A stretch of 64,000 nucleotides of DNA from Chitinophaga sp. (GCF_017745275.1 NZ_JAGHZS010000002.1:171761-235760); one strand, 5' to 3'. Positions 17,394 to 26,838 are shown, counted from the stretch's first letter. A program made the numbers and translations. Notes: generated by a model from the letters alone, not told the origin.

Positions 17394-19742
17394 TCAATGC
17401 CCATACACTTTCAGCGCATAAATCCCCGTGGCTGTTTTTTCTGCAGCAGGTAGTACTGTAATACGTACCCATCGTGCGGTAGCTTTGTGCAGATCCACGA
17501 AACAAGGCTGCGGGATATCACCGTTACTACCTCTGTCTGCAAACAACTGCCAATGCACGTTATCTGTAGAATACTCCAGTTTGTAATGTGCTGGCTTGTC
17601 GGTAAGATCGATGAATGTTTCACAGCGGGTAATATTGTAAGAGCGCCCCAGGTCTACGGTTAACCATTGAGGCTGCGTTGCATCGCTGGCCAGCCATTTG
17701 GAAAGGGAATTGCCATCAAAGGCATTTACTGCCTCCAGTCCGGGAGATTCTACAGACGCAGTGGCTACTTTCCAATCGGACAATAAGTGACCGTTGATGG
17801 GCACATAGTGAATGGCAGTATTATCAAATTTTGCTTTATTCCAGCCAGAGGTAAGCCCGCAGGCGCCCAGCAGGTAAGTGTTATCCCGGATAGCAGCTAC
17901 GGCCTGGTCATCAATAAATGCCTGGATGCTATCGGCATTGCAGCGCAGCCTGAGGCGATGCCAGGTATTGGCATCTATGCGGCCTTCTGCCAGGGTTTGT
18001 GTTTTCGTTTCTAATTTCCATTTGTTGTCTTTATAAATATTCAGCCTGTAACCCCATGGGATGTTGGCCTGGGATGATTTATCATAGGAAGTCCTGATAA
18101 TGATGCCGGCATAGCCGGTACCGTTGAAGGCATTTTCTTCAGGTAATACATCGGCTGCCACTTCGCCGTTTTCCCATTCTGTACCCTGCGCCACAAAGGT
18201 ATAGGCGCATTCATCGGGGATCCAGTGGGTGATGTCGTTGTTCAACATCTGCCGTAAACATTTACTTTCACCAGGTGCCTGGTAAATTTCAAAAGCGCCG
18301 GAGTTATCATAGAAATATTTGGGCGACATGGGTGCCTGGTTCAACGTATAACCGTCGAAGTTATCAGCATAGGTAGTGGGAAAACCGGTAGCGGCCGGGA
18401 TGTTGTGTGTACCTTTATGTTGCCCCGTGGTGGTGGTGAGCGAGTAGATGCTCGCCGCATCCAGTTGAATGGTAAACACGCCGTTTACAGGTTTAATATC
18501 CCGTAGCTGCACGAACTGCCGGCTGCTGTCTGATTTCCATACATGTATAACGCCGCCGGATAGCCCGGTTGTTTTAAACGTCATTTTTTTAGGGAGATGA
18601 CCTGTTACGGCAACGATGCTATAATCGCCCTGCTTTCCGGGACGTTTGTACGTGCAATAAGCGCCGTTTCCAGGCAGCCATCCGCAGCCATTGTCGAGGT
18701 ATTGCCACCCGGGTTGCACAAACTGGTTGAAGTGCGCTACGGCCCAGATGGTGGGCCATACTTCATAATAGCCGGACCAGGGGCTCACGCCTTTCATCAT
18801 GCCTACGCTGGAGAAGCAGGTGTTATCAGGCATGGAGGCGATAGGGCACCAGACATTCACTTTCACAATCTTTTGTTTGAGGTAGCATTTCAGGATGTTT
18901 AATGCCAGGTAGGTAGTGTTCTTCCACGACTTCCCACCCAATGAAAAGTCCTCTCCTGACCACAGTGGTACGCCACATTCAAAAGCATTTTTTCCGGCCA
19001 GCGACGTGCCTTCACGCCACATATAAGAGTCAGGGTAATGATAACTAACGGCGGCCACTGCGTTGCGAAATGCGGTATCGCGTATCAGCTCATCGCAAAT
19101 CGCCCAGGCCGGCCCTGATCCTTCCGGCGCATTGATGCCGATATGGGAGAAGCCACTTTTATTCAGTAGAGGTCTTAATGTATCCACGATCCAGTTTCGG
19201 TTATATGCTCTTTCATTCCAGCAGCCGCCGATGTATTTCATGCGCAGGCCCCAGTGTTGTGCGCCTTCGATGAATTTAACGAGATAGGCGGCGTTGTCGG
19301 CCGACCAGGTACCATTGAACCACCCGGGCATGCTCCATTCCAGCGCATCCAGTTCTATATGGGGATTTCTGTTGGCGGCTTCGCGCATGAGCCAATATTC
19401 ATATCCCCGGTTGTAATTGGGGGCGGCCATTTCTGCGCGGGTTCGTGCAAAGCTCGGTTCAGCGCCACAGGTGGTATTACCATCTCCACCGATTTCTGTT
19501 TTCAGGTAGATAAAACCTGCCCCAAAATTTGGTTTAAAAAGATAATCAAGGATATCACTCCTGTAGGATGCAGGGTAATCTATCAGCATACGGGACGAGG
19601 CGCCTGCGCTTACTGCACCTATGCCTTCAAATACTCTTCCTTCGCCATTTCCGTTGATAGGGATAGTGTCTGTATTAATAGCGTAGGTACAGGTAGCTGC
19701 AAGTAATAAGTAAGTGGTCATTATTGCTTTTTTCAACATCAT
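17394..19742 (-). CDS. GH59 galactocerebrosidase-like glycoside hydrolase with C-terminal F5/8-type CBM
   Basis: 782 residues from ATG 19742; a TTG at 19751 is the only longer start. After a signal peptide (KKAIMTTYLLLAATCTYA) the GH59 catalytic region matches animal galactocerebrosidase in long blocks: FEGIGAVSAGASSRMLIDYP, YLFKPNFGAG, EIGGDGNTT and RGYEYWLMREA. The acid/base Glu is in CWNE (about residue 177) and the nucleophile in WSGEDFS (about residue 264). A concanavalin-like lectin region follows (about 450-640), as in GALC, and then a F5/8-type C (CBM32-like) domain in the last 130 residues. Expected activity is beta-galactoside hydrolysis; the natural substrate in a bacterium is uncertain. 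There is no T9SS sorting domain, so it is probably periplasmic or surface-exposed by another route. Confidence 0.93.
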   Translation of the reverse strand: MMLKKAIMTTYLLLAATCTYAINTDTIPINGNGEGRVFEGIGAVSAGASSRMLIDYPASYRSDILDYLFKPNFGAGFIYLKTEIGGDGNTTCGAEPSFARTRAEMAAPNYNRGYEYWLMREAANRNPHIELDALEWSMPGWFNGTWSADNAAYLVKFIEGAQHWGLRMKYIGGCWNERAYNRNWIVDTLRPLLNKSGFSHIGINAPEGSGPAWAICDELIRDTAFRNAVAAVSYHYPDSYMWREGTSLAGKNAFECGVPLWSGEDFSLGGKSWKNTTYLALNILKCYLKQKIVKVNVWCPIASMPDNTCFSSVGMMKGVSPWSGYYEVWPTIWAVAHFNQFVQPGWQYLDNGCGWLPGNGAYCTYKRPGKQGDYSIVAVTGHLPKKMTFKTTGLSGGVIHVWKSDSSRQFVQLRDIKPVNGVFTIQLDAASIYSLTTTTGQHKGTHNIPAATGFPTTYADNFDGYTLNQAPMSPKYFYDNSGAFEIYQAPGESKCLRQMLNNDITHWIPDECAYTFVAQGTEWENGEVAADVLPEENAFNGTGYAGIIIRTSYDKSSQANIPWGYRLNIYKDNKWKLETKTQTLAEGRIDANTWHRLRLRCNADSIQAFIDDQAVAAIRDNTYLLGACGLTSGWNKAKFDNTAIHYVPINGHLLSDWKVATASVESPGLEAVNAFDGNSLSKWLASDATQPQWLTVDLGRSYNITRCETFIDLTDKPAHYKLEYSTDNVHWQLFADRGSNGDIPQPCFVDLHKATARWVRITVLPAAEKTATGIYALKVYGH

Positions 19743-19945
19743 GCGGCGCAATGGTTATATATTGTTTGCAAAGTAGGTTTTATTACCAACGTGGGATGGT
19801 GCAAAATAGGAAGGAGTTGGTTGATGAAAAATGGACAATCGTTTCATTAAGATGGATTATTTAATGTGGTTACTCCACATTTATTTGGTCTTAAATTCCC
19901 CTTTTTTTGTCCCGGATGCCCCCCGTTACGATTGATATATTATGC

Positions 19946-19953
19946 TACTTTTG
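19946..19953 (+). promoter_or_regulatory. Candidate -7 promoter element of DHFR-fold gene
   Basis: TACTTTTG matches the Bacteroidota -7 consensus TAnnTTTG and lies 30 bp before the start codon. No well-spaced -33 TTG is visible; the nearest is only 11 bp upstream. Confidence 0.45.
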
Positions 19954-19983
19954 GAAGGCACCTGTACAAACAAAACCGATCAC

Positions 19984-20532
19984 ATGAGACATATAATCTA
20001 CGGTATCAATCTGACCTTGGATGGTTGCTGCGACCATACTCAAATGAGTGGCAGCGATGAAATGGTCGACTATTTTACGGACCTGATGCAGGACGTTGAC
20101 CTGATCATCTACGGACGTACAACCTACGAGTTGATGGTGCCTTATTGGCCGGACGTTGCAAAAGCACAATCCGGGACGAAAGCAGAAAATAGATTTGCAC
20201 AAACATTTGATGCGATTGATAAAATTGTTTGTTCTACCTCATTACAAGATGTACCAGGTAACACGAGGATTATTCGCACCAACCTCGCGGAAGAAATCAG
20301 GCAACTGAAACAGCAGCCGGGTAAAAACATTTCGATTGGTGGAGTTAGCCTGCCTTCAGAACTGATCTGGCTAGGGCTGGTAGATGAATATTACTTTCTC
20401 GTTCACCCCGTCCTTTCCGGGGAAGGTCGGCGCCTGCTCGATGGTATCAGTATTCCCGGTCAGTTACAATTGAAGCTGGCAGATTCAAGGACGCTGCCAT
20501 CGGGAGCTATTGCACTCCATTATGTGAAATAA
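19984..20532 (+). CDS. Dihydrofolate reductase-fold (RibD C-terminal-like) protein
   Basis: 182 residues from ATG 19984 (MRHIIYGINLTLDGCCDH). An upstream ATG at 19942 would place the -7 box inside the gene. Typical features of this small reductase family are IIYGRTTYELM (about 38-48), SIGGVSLPSELIWLGLVDEY (about 118-137) and HPVLSGEGRRLLDG. Family members bind NADPH on a DHFR fold, but most bacterial copies outside folate and riboflavin synthesis have no proven substrate. It is monocistronic. Divergent from the GH59 gene. Confidence 0.88.
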   Translation: MRHIIYGINLTLDGCCDHTQMSGSDEMVDYFTDLMQDVDLIIYGRTTYELMVPYWPDVAKAQSGTKAENRFAQTFDAIDKIVCSTSLQDVPGNTRIIRTNLAEEIRQLKQQPGKNISIGGVSLPSELIWLGLVDEYYFLVHPVLSGEGRRLLDGISIPGQLQLKLADSRTLPSGAIALHYVK

Positions 20533-20754
20533 TAATAGCGACCGGAGCCAGGAAATACGTTTTATCAGTGACACCTGCGTACGTATAATAGATACACTTT
20601 ATTGCTGCGGTGCCATTTCCTTTTTATCTTATTATGCCACGGATATTCTTCCGTACCCGTGTTTCCGTTATACCTTAGTAAAGCTATAGATAGCCCTATT
20701 GGGCGATATTAACCACGTTATTACCTGCCAGGTATACTTCTTTTACCGTTGGAT

Positions 20755-20762
20755 TACATTTG
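20755..20762 (+). promoter_or_regulatory. Candidate -7 element in the TonB upstream region
   Basis: TACATTTG matches TAnnTTTG. It lies about 55 bp before the hairpin terminator at 20816, so it could drive a very short terminated transcript. No -33 element at normal spacing was found. Confidence 0.3.
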
Positions 20763-20815
20763 TGTGATAATTATCTTTCAGGGCTAAGTGCTATTGTCAT
20801 GAAAAATAAACAAAG

Positions 20816-20846
20816 AAAAAAAGACTATCATCAGATAGTTTTTTTT
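20816..20846. terminator. Intrinsic terminator, bidirectional in appearance
   Basis: ACTATC-ATCA-GATAGT hairpin flanked by an A-run on the left and TTTTTTT on the right. It lies 284 bp after the DHFR-fold gene and 403 bp before the TonB receptor. It could end the former, or act as an attenuator for the latter. Confidence 0.7.
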
Positions 20847-21092
20847 ACTAGCTTTATTTGAGCACAAACGACCAATTTCTGAATCCGAATCTGAGCGATC
20901 AACGAAAAATCCTGTTTGAAATACCTGAGCGCCGTGAGGGAAGTGACCCTAGAACAGGCCAGATACATCAGCACAACGAGAGAAATAAACTAAGCATTAT
21001 TGTAATTGCGCTGTTCCAGCACTGTGGAGTATTATTTCTATGAACCAAAAGACTTTGTGAATCCGAATTTACTGTGAACCAATGAACTAATT

Positions 21093-21113
21093 AAAGTTGC
21101 CTTTATCAACTTT
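21093..21113. promoter_or_regulatory. Inverted repeat, possible operator of the haem-uptake operon
   Basis: AAAGTTG-N7-CAACTTT is a perfect 7-7-7 dyad, 136 bp before the TonB receptor start. The spacing fits a dimeric regulator site. No known Fur or haem-regulator consensus was recognised. Confidence 0.35.
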
Positions 21114-21248
21114 CAACCGCGTAATTCATGTAATTAACCAAATCACATATAAACAATGAAAAAGAATATTTCCCGGCTATAGCGTGCCTATGCCCAACGG
21201 CGTCGTATACCCGCTAAAGTTATAATCCAAAACCCAAATTAATACCAG

Positions 21249-23570
21249 ATGAAAATCCTGATTAATTGTTTGCTGACAACAGTGTTGTCGCTTCATAGCT
21301 ATGCCCAACAGGCAATACATGGGAAAGTGTATGATATCTACGCACAAACGCCCATTAAAGGCGCGTGCCTGTATTCCAACGGTAAACTGCTGACTTCAAC
21401 AGACATCAATGGCAGCTTTAGTCTTGACTGTCCCAATTGTACTGTAACCATAGTGGCGATGGGATATGACGCCCAAACGATACCTTTCAAAAATAACAGC
21501 ACACAATTGATGATCGGGCTTACTGCTGCATCTTATAACCTGAATGAAGTAATGGTGAATGCCGGCAAATCTAATATCAGCCTCTTACAGCCGAAATCAG
21601 TAGCGGTCCTCACCAACCAGGACCTCCACCGCAATGATGGCCTCTTTCTCGAAAATTCACTGAACCTGGTACCCGGTGTACGGATGGAAAAAAGAACTAT
21701 GTCAGGCGGCCAGCGTATTACTATACGGGGATATGGTAATGGTACCAATTTTAATGGCACTGGCTACAAGGCATACCTGAATGGTATTCCCGTTACCGAT
21801 GCGGAAGGCACTACTATCCTGGATGATATTGATTTCTCTATATTAGGAAAGGTGGAGGTGATCAAAGGACCTGCTTCCAGTTTATATGGCAGCGGTATTG
21901 GTGGCATATTGAAAATGTATACCCTGAAACCTGCTACCTACGGCACCCGTCTTTCCCAGGAGGTGTTAGCCGGGAGCTATGGCTTGTTCAGAACCAACAC
22001 CCGGGTGGAATACGCAGATGAAAAGTCGTCTGTTATGATCAACTACGGCCATCAGAACTACGACAGCTACCGCATACAAAGCAGCTCCAAAAAAGACTTC
22101 GTTTCCTTCATCGCAGATTTTCACAGCAACGATAAACAAACGCTGTCTGTTTATGCAGCCTACAACAATTCCAACGACCAGTTAGCCGGACAACTCGATA
22201 GTATACAGTTTGCACAACGAAAGGATACCGGAGAAGTCCCTTATCTGAAAAATAACGGTTATGTATCGTTTGAATCTTATCGCGCCGGCATCTCCCACAA
22301 CTACCAGTTTTCCCCGCATGTAAATAACCTGAGCAGTGCCTGGTTTACCGGGTACAAACAATCACAGGCCTTTGCGGTTGGTCTGTCAAGTAATATTGCC
22401 CAGAACTTAGGTGCACGTACCGAAATAGGATTTAATTTTACCGGTCGTGCCATTACTCTCAATGGCAGCGTAGGTGCTCAATACCAGAAAACAGGTTCCT
22501 TTAAAAAGAGCTACGGCCTTGCCAACAATATTACAGGTGCACTCAGCGGGGATATTGAATTGTCGGCTATGCAGTACAACATTTTCACGCAGTGGGAGTT
22601 GAAACTGCCACAGGGATTTATGGTCACCGCCGGCGTGAGTAATAATTACCTGGAATATTCCATTACTGATCGCCTCACTAACAGCGCAAATCCTACGCAT
22701 AAGGACCAGTCGGGGCATAAAACCTTTACACCCGTTATTACTCCACAGGTAAGCATACTGAAAGCGCTGAATGAAAACGTGTCGGTATATGCCGGTGTAA
22801 GTAAAGGTTATTCGCCACCCGTATCCGGCCAGGTGGTTATTCCGCAGATCAGCCAGGTAAATAAAGACCTGCGGCCGGAGAAATCCGTGCAATATGAAGC
22901 AGGCGCCAAAGGCACGCTATTACATAAAAACCTGTTGTTCCAGGTAGCCATATTTGATATGGAGATAACAGACAAATTGACTTCACAGGCGGTAACAGAC
23001 AATTCCGGTACTGTCCTGTATTCCATCACCACCAATGCCGGTGGGCAGCAAAACCGTGGCATAGAAGCGGAAGTATCTTATACCATAAAGCCGTTGCAAC
23101 CGAAAGTCATCTCCCTCATACAACCATTTGTCAGCTATACTTATTCCCGTTTTATCTACAAACAGTTCCGGAGTGATAATAACAATAATGCCAAAACCAT
23201 TGATTATAGCGGCAACAAGGCATCCGGCGTACCACCTCAACTCCTCAATGCCGGTGTAGATGTAATTTCCAAATGGGGCGTTTATTTAAACACTACCTGG
23301 CAGTTTGTAGACAGGATGCCGATTACTTATGATAACCGGCATTACGCAGACGCCTATACGCTGTTGCAAGCCAAATTAGGCTACCGCCATTCTCTTGGCC
23401 GGCATTTTCAGCTGGAGGTATTTGCAGGCGGTAATAACCTCACCAGTAGCCGTTATTACACGATGGTGTTTTTGAATGCCAACTTCAGTGGTGCTACTCC
23501 AAATATTTACTTACCGGGTCCCTATAAAGCCAACTGGTATAGTGGTTTTCATCTCAACTATAAATTTTAA
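21249..23570 (+). CDS. TonB-dependent outer-membrane receptor (probable haem/metal-chelate receptor)
   Basis: 773 residues: a signal peptide (MKILINCLLTTVLSLHSYAQ); a carboxypeptidase-regulatory-like N-domain (about 21-95, IHGKVYDIYAQTPIKGACLY); a TonB plug (about 110-225, ITIRGYGNG, KVEVIKGPASSLYGSGIGG); and a 22-strand-type barrel with a late YSPPVSGQ and LRPEKSVQYEAG signature, ending LNYKF. It is the first gene of an operon with a haem-type ABC transporter (3 bp to the binding protein). Haem or a corrin/siderophore complex is therefore the likely cargo, by inference from HmuT/HmuV similarity of its partners. Confidence 0.92.
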   Translation: MKILINCLLTTVLSLHSYAQQAIHGKVYDIYAQTPIKGACLYSNGKLLTSTDINGSFSLDCPNCTVTIVAMGYDAQTIPFKNNSTQLMIGLTAASYNLNEVMVNAGKSNISLLQPKSVAVLTNQDLHRNDGLFLENSLNLVPGVRMEKRTMSGGQRITIRGYGNGTNFNGTGYKAYLNGIPVTDAEGTTILDDIDFSILGKVEVIKGPASSLYGSGIGGILKMYTLKPATYGTRLSQEVLAGSYGLFRTNTRVEYADEKSSVMINYGHQNYDSYRIQSSSKKDFVSFIADFHSNDKQTLSVYAAYNNSNDQLAGQLDSIQFAQRKDTGEVPYLKNNGYVSFESYRAGISHNYQFSPHVNNLSSAWFTGYKQSQAFAVGLSSNIAQNLGARTEIGFNFTGRAITLNGSVGAQYQKTGSFKKSYGLANNITGALSGDIELSAMQYNIFTQWELKLPQGFMVTAGVSNNYLEYSITDRLTNSANPTHKDQSGHKTFTPVITPQVSILKALNENVSVYAGVSKGYSPPVSGQVVIPQISQVNKDLRPEKSVQYEAGAKGTLLHKNLLFQVAIFDMEITDKLTSQAVTDNSGTVLYSITTNAGGQQNRGIEAEVSYTIKPLQPKVISLIQPFVSYTYSRFIYKQFRSDNNNNAKTIDYSGNKASGVPPQLLNAGVDVISKWGVYLNTTWQFVDRMPITYDNRHYADAYTLLQAKLGYRHSLGRHFQLEVFAGGNNLTSSRYYTMVFLNANFSGATPNIYLPGPYKANWYSGFHLNYKF

Positions 23571-23572
23571 TC

Positions 23573-24442
23573 ATGCAAAGAAATATACTCCGCGCATTGG
23601 CCATGTTGTTGCTTACTTCCTGCGGAAGATTTGGTCACCAGTCGCTCCTGCATAGTGATTCCACACGCATTGTTTGTTTGTCAAAACAATACAATGAGGT
23701 GATTTATGCACTGGGAGCGGAAAAGGGACTGGTGGCAGTAGATCTCTCCAGTACTTACCCACCCGCCATTAAAGCATTGCCCACTGTGGGCTATCATCGT
23801 GCATTAAGTGCTGAAGGGTTATTAGCGCAAAATCCAACGCTGGTGATACACGACAATAACATCGGACCGGAAAATGTAATGCGGCAACTGGAAAAAATGC
23901 AGGTCCCTATGAAAACCTTTATGGACAGCGTATTCACCATAGCACAGGACAAAGCCATGATACAGCAGCTGGGGGCGTATTTCCACAAAGAGGCACAGGC
24001 TGATAGTCTTTGTAAAAAGCTGGATACAGAAATGAACGAGGCATTAACTAACGTTCACCAATATACGGATACCCCCAAAGTAGTTATTATTCATTTTGGG
24101 CGAGCCATGAATATTTACCTGGCGCTTACCCAAAAAAGTACCGGTGCTAAAATGATAGGATGGGCGGGAGGCTACATTCCTATCAGCGGAGACAAAGGCA
24201 TGCAGCAGGTGTCAGCGGAACTCATTGCACAAGCCGATCCTGATGTAATACTACTCACTGATTTTGGCTACGACCGGCTGGGCTCCTTCGATAAAATAAA
24301 AGAGTTGCCCGGTGTTGCCGGCACTAAAGCAGCGTTGCATCATCGTATTTACCGGATAGAGGAGCATGATATTGTATACCTGGGCCCGCGCACAGGTGCC
24401 AATGTACTTGCTTTTCAAAAACTGATACATGCAGGTAAATAA
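23573..24442 (+). CDS. hmuT: Haem ABC transporter substrate-binding lipoprotein, HmuT-like
   Basis: 289 residues with a lipoprotein signal (ALAMLLLTSC, Cys 17). The motif block VDLSSTYPPA, LPTVGYHRALSAEGLL is very like HmuT/PhuT-type haem-binding proteins, and the conserved Tyr in VGYHR is a plausible haem ligand. The cluster-A binding-protein fold with a long central helix fits FecB/BtuF-type proteins. It starts 3 bp after the TonB receptor and overlaps the permease start by 14 bp. The role would be to deliver ligand in the periplasm to the permease. A cobalamin role (BtuF) is less likely given the HmuT motif. Confidence 0.85.
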   Translation: MQRNILRALAMLLLTSCGRFGHQSLLHSDSTRIVCLSKQYNEVIYALGAEKGLVAVDLSSTYPPAIKALPTVGYHRALSAEGLLAQNPTLVIHDNNIGPENVMRQLEKMQVPMKTFMDSVFTIAQDKAMIQQLGAYFHKEAQADSLCKKLDTEMNEALTNVHQYTDTPKVVIIHFGRAMNIYLALTQKSTGAKMIGWAGGYIPISGDKGMQQVSAELIAQADPDVILLTDFGYDRLGSFDKIKELPGVAGTKAALHHRIYRIEEHDIVYLGPRTGANVLAFQKLIHAGK

Positions 24443-25460
24443 ACATTACAATAGCGTGTACCCGATACTGATAGGATTACTGGTAGTAACAGCTTTGCTA
24501 TCGGCCTGCTTCGGTGCTGTTAATATTGGTACCGGGGAAATGTATGATGCCATCCGTAAAACGGTTACCGGGTACAGCGACTTTTCTTTACATGAACGGA
24601 TTTTTATGGAGATCCGTTTACCAAGAGTGCTTTTCTGTTTATTGGCAGGATCGGCGTTGGCGGTAGGTGGCGTGTTATTGCAGGCGCTCTTCAGAAATCC
24701 GATAGTAGAACCGGGGCTGGTGGGTACTTCCAGCGGGGCTGCTTTTGGAGCGGCGTTGTATTTCGTATTAGGAGCGTCGCTGCATTTTAATGCCGGCGAA
24801 TGGACGCTGCCATTGGCGGCGGCAGTGGGAGCCACCGTAGCCACGTTCCTGGTATTGGGTTTATCCGAAACAAAACAAACAGGGAAAGCGGCTATCGGAA
24901 CATTGCTGCTGATGGGCATTGCGGTGAATGCATTATTTCTCAGCGGTACCGGCTTTCTTTCTTACCTGGCCCGCGACCCACAGGCACGATCCATTACTTT
25001 CTGGAATCTGGGCACCCTTTCCGGCGCCAGTTGGAATGCAGTGATCATCACCGCTGTAGTAGTAGCGATCTGTTTCTGGCGCGCACTTTCTTATGCACCA
25101 CAATTGAATTTGCTGATCCTGGGTGAAGACGAGGCCATGTTGACAGGTATTTCTGTTCAACGGCTCAAAAGAGAAATATTAATCATCAACGTGATCATGG
25201 TGGCTGTAGTGACGTCGTTCACAGGTGTGATCAGTTTTGTAGGATTGGTCGTTCCTCATCTGATGCGGATCTGGAAGGGAGCGGATAGCCGTTACCTGGT
25301 TATTAGCAGTGCATTGGCAGGGGCCATATTGTTAAGCCTGGCAGATATCGCTGCAAGAATGCTGTTACGCCCGGCAGAACTACCTATTGGTATCGTTACG
25401 GCTATTACAGGCGTACCTGTTTTCATCTATTTGTTAAGGAAGAAAAAATATTATTACTGA
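24429..25460 (+). CDS. hmuU: FecCD-family ABC permease, HmuU-like
   Basis: 343 residues and about ten hydrophobic segments. FecCD hallmarks are RLPRVLFCLLAGSALAVGG, FRNPIVEPGLVGTSSGA and, near the C-terminus, ISFVGLVVPHLMR, which contacts the ATPase, then PAELPIGIVTAITGVPVFIY. Overlaps the binding-protein gene by 14 bp and the ATPase gene by one base (TGATG), which points to translational coupling. Confidence 0.9.
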   Translation: MQVNKHYNSVYPILIGLLVVTALLSACFGAVNIGTGEMYDAIRKTVTGYSDFSLHERIFMEIRLPRVLFCLLAGSALAVGGVLLQALFRNPIVEPGLVGTSSGAAFGAALYFVLGASLHFNAGEWTLPLAAAVGATVATFLVLGLSETKQTGKAAIGTLLLMGIAVNALFLSGTGFLSYLARDPQARSITFWNLGTLSGASWNAVIITAVVVAICFWRALSYAPQLNLLILGEDEAMLTGISVQRLKREILIINVIMVAVVTSFTGVISFVGLVVPHLMRIWKGADSRYLVISSALAGAILLSLADIAARMLLRPAELPIGIVTAITGVPVFIYLLRKKKYYY

Positions 25461-26233
25461 TGTTGGTAGTATCTGATCTGACCTACGTAGCGGGTAACAG
25501 CCTGTTGTTGCAGTCTATCAACCTGCAACTGGATGCCGGTAAACTGCACCTGGTAGTAGGTCCCAATGGAGCGGGAAAGTCCACTTTACTGAAAGTGTTA
25601 GGTGGGCAAATTGCGCCTGCTTCCGGTATTATCCGGTATGCCGGCAGAAATATTTCCACTTTCGGAAGCAAGGAACTGGCGCGGGTGCGGGCTTCACTTT
25701 CCCAGCACCAGGAATTGTCGTTTCCATTAAAGGTGTGGGAGGTGGTGATCATGGGGCGGTATCCTCACATACGGGATGTTCCGGGCTCTAATGACATCCG
25801 GTATTGCCGGGAAGCGATGGCGTTGTTTCACCTGGAAGCATTAGCCGACAGGGACTATATGAGTTTATCAGGAGGAGAAAAACAACGAGTACATTTTGCC
25901 CGTATCCTATCCCAGATATGGGAGCCTGTTCCTGGTGCCTGCCGCTATTTGTTGCTGGATGAACCGCTCACTTTCCTGGATGTGCATTATCAGTTTCATC
26001 TGATGAAGCTGTTGAAGACATTATTGGAGCAGCCCGATCTGCTGATTGTGGGCGTGGTACATGACCTGAATATCGCTGCGCGGTTCGCAGACAATATCCT
26101 GTTGCTGCATCAGGGGAAATTAATAGCACAAGGGAGCCGGTCAGCCGTACTCACGCAAGAGAATATACGAAATGTATATCAGCTGGAACCGGTGATCTAT
26201 GAGAAAGATGACCGGTATTTACTGGCTTTTTGA
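25460..26233 (+). CDS. hmuV: Haem ABC transporter ATP-binding protein, HmuV-like
   Basis: 257 residues. Walker A is GPNGAGKST (34-42), the Q-loop region is SLSQHQELSFPLKVWEVVIM, the signature is LSGGEKQRVHFARIL (136-150), Walker B is YLLLDEP (163-169) and the H-loop His is in VVHDLN. The phrase Q-(I/L)-W-E-P before Walker B and the length match HmuV-type ATPases. Start codon overlaps the permease stop. It energises import through the 24429 permease. Confidence 0.92.
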   Translation: MLVVSDLTYVAGNSLLLQSINLQLDAGKLHLVVGPNGAGKSTLLKVLGGQIAPASGIIRYAGRNISTFGSKELARVRASLSQHQELSFPLKVWEVVIMGRYPHIRDVPGSNDIRYCREAMALFHLEALADRDYMSLSGGEKQRVHFARILSQIWEPVPGACRYLLLDEPLTFLDVHYQFHLMKLLKTLLEQPDLLIVGVVHDLNIAARFADNILLLHQGKLIAQGSRSAVLTQENIRNVYQLEPVIYEKDDRYLLAF

Positions 26234-26268
26234 AAATGTATTTATCCACTTTATAATAACTATTACAA

Positions 26269-26787
26269 ATGAAAACAAAATCTGTGAAAATTCCGCTATG
26301 GCGCTGTTTTTTACTGATGGTGCTCTTGCTTTCCGGCATAGCATCACCGGCGCAGCAGCATGCCCGTCAAAGTACCAAGGCTCCCGACTGGATCGCCATG
26401 ATGGATGATCCGAATGTCAACTTTTTTGTGATTGAAAAATCATTTAATGATTATTGGAAAGGGAAGGAGTTACCAGTGGAAGAAGATGAAATACTGGATG
26501 TGAAAAATAATTCTGAAAGAAAGCGTGGATTCCTGGGTTTATTCAAACGAAAGGAATCTGCAGAAAGAAAAGAAAGTGAGAAGTATGCATTTCAATATAA
26601 AAAATACCAGTGGTGGCGCAGGCAAGTACTTCCTTATGTACAGCCCGATGGTACTATCCTCACCAAAGATCAGCAGATTAGGATCTGGCAGCAGCAAAAG
26701 GACTTAAAGAACAATATTAATGCGAAGCAGGCCAAAGACAGGAAAGAAAAAGAGGCAGACACCAGCAAATCCCAGCAGCGCTATTAG
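26269..26787 (+). CDS. Small secreted protein of unknown function, partner of the downstream propeller protein
   Basis: 172 residues: a signal peptide (WRCFLLMVLLLSGIASPAQQ), then a conserved-looking core DWIAMMDDPNVNFFVIEKSF, NDYWKGKELPVEEDE, a Lys/Glu-rich stretch, and KYQWWRRQVLPYVQPDG followed by a charged helical C-terminus (KDRKEKEADT). The D-P-N-V-N-F-F and K-x-W-x-W-x-x-x-x-x-P-x-V-x-P-x-G motifs recur, as I recall, in proteins encoded just upstream of large sortilin-like T9SS proteins in Bacteroidota. No enzymatic motif. It lies 35 bp after the haem ATPase and 51 bp before the propeller gene, so it may be cotranscribed with either or both. Confidence 0.78.
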   Translation: MKTKSVKIPLWRCFLLMVLLLSGIASPAQQHARQSTKAPDWIAMMDDPNVNFFVIEKSFNDYWKGKELPVEEDEILDVKNNSERKRGFLGLFKRKESAERKESEKYAFQYKKYQWWRRQVLPYVQPDGTILTKDQQIRIWQQQKDLKNNINAKQAKDRKEKEADTSKSQQRY

Positions 26788-26838
26788 TATAGCCGGCGAC
26801 AGAAAAAATAATTTCTCCATCAACCAGAAATAACTGAA

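Larger units (their letters stand above)
20533..21248. other. 716-bp gene-free stretch upstream of the TonB receptor
   Basis: No convincing gene was seen. It contains a candidate -7 box (20755), a strong A-run/hairpin/T-run terminator (20816), an 11-bp direct repeat TGAATCCGAAT (20880 and 21058) and an inverted repeat (21093). A short ATG-AAA-AAG frame (21155) runs into TAG after eight codons, possibly the relic of a signal peptide. The stretch is unusually long for this tightly packed region and may carry a regulatory leader or decayed coding sequence. Confidence 0.5.

Noticed and set aside
20858..21043. 61-codon frame in the TonB upstream region
   Set aside because: TTG start, no recognisable motif, unusual composition; treated as possible relic only.
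20533..21248. Cobalamin or other known riboswitch upstream of the TonB operon
   Set aside because: Searched by eye for the B12-box and GGGAA/GCCACTG blocks; not found.
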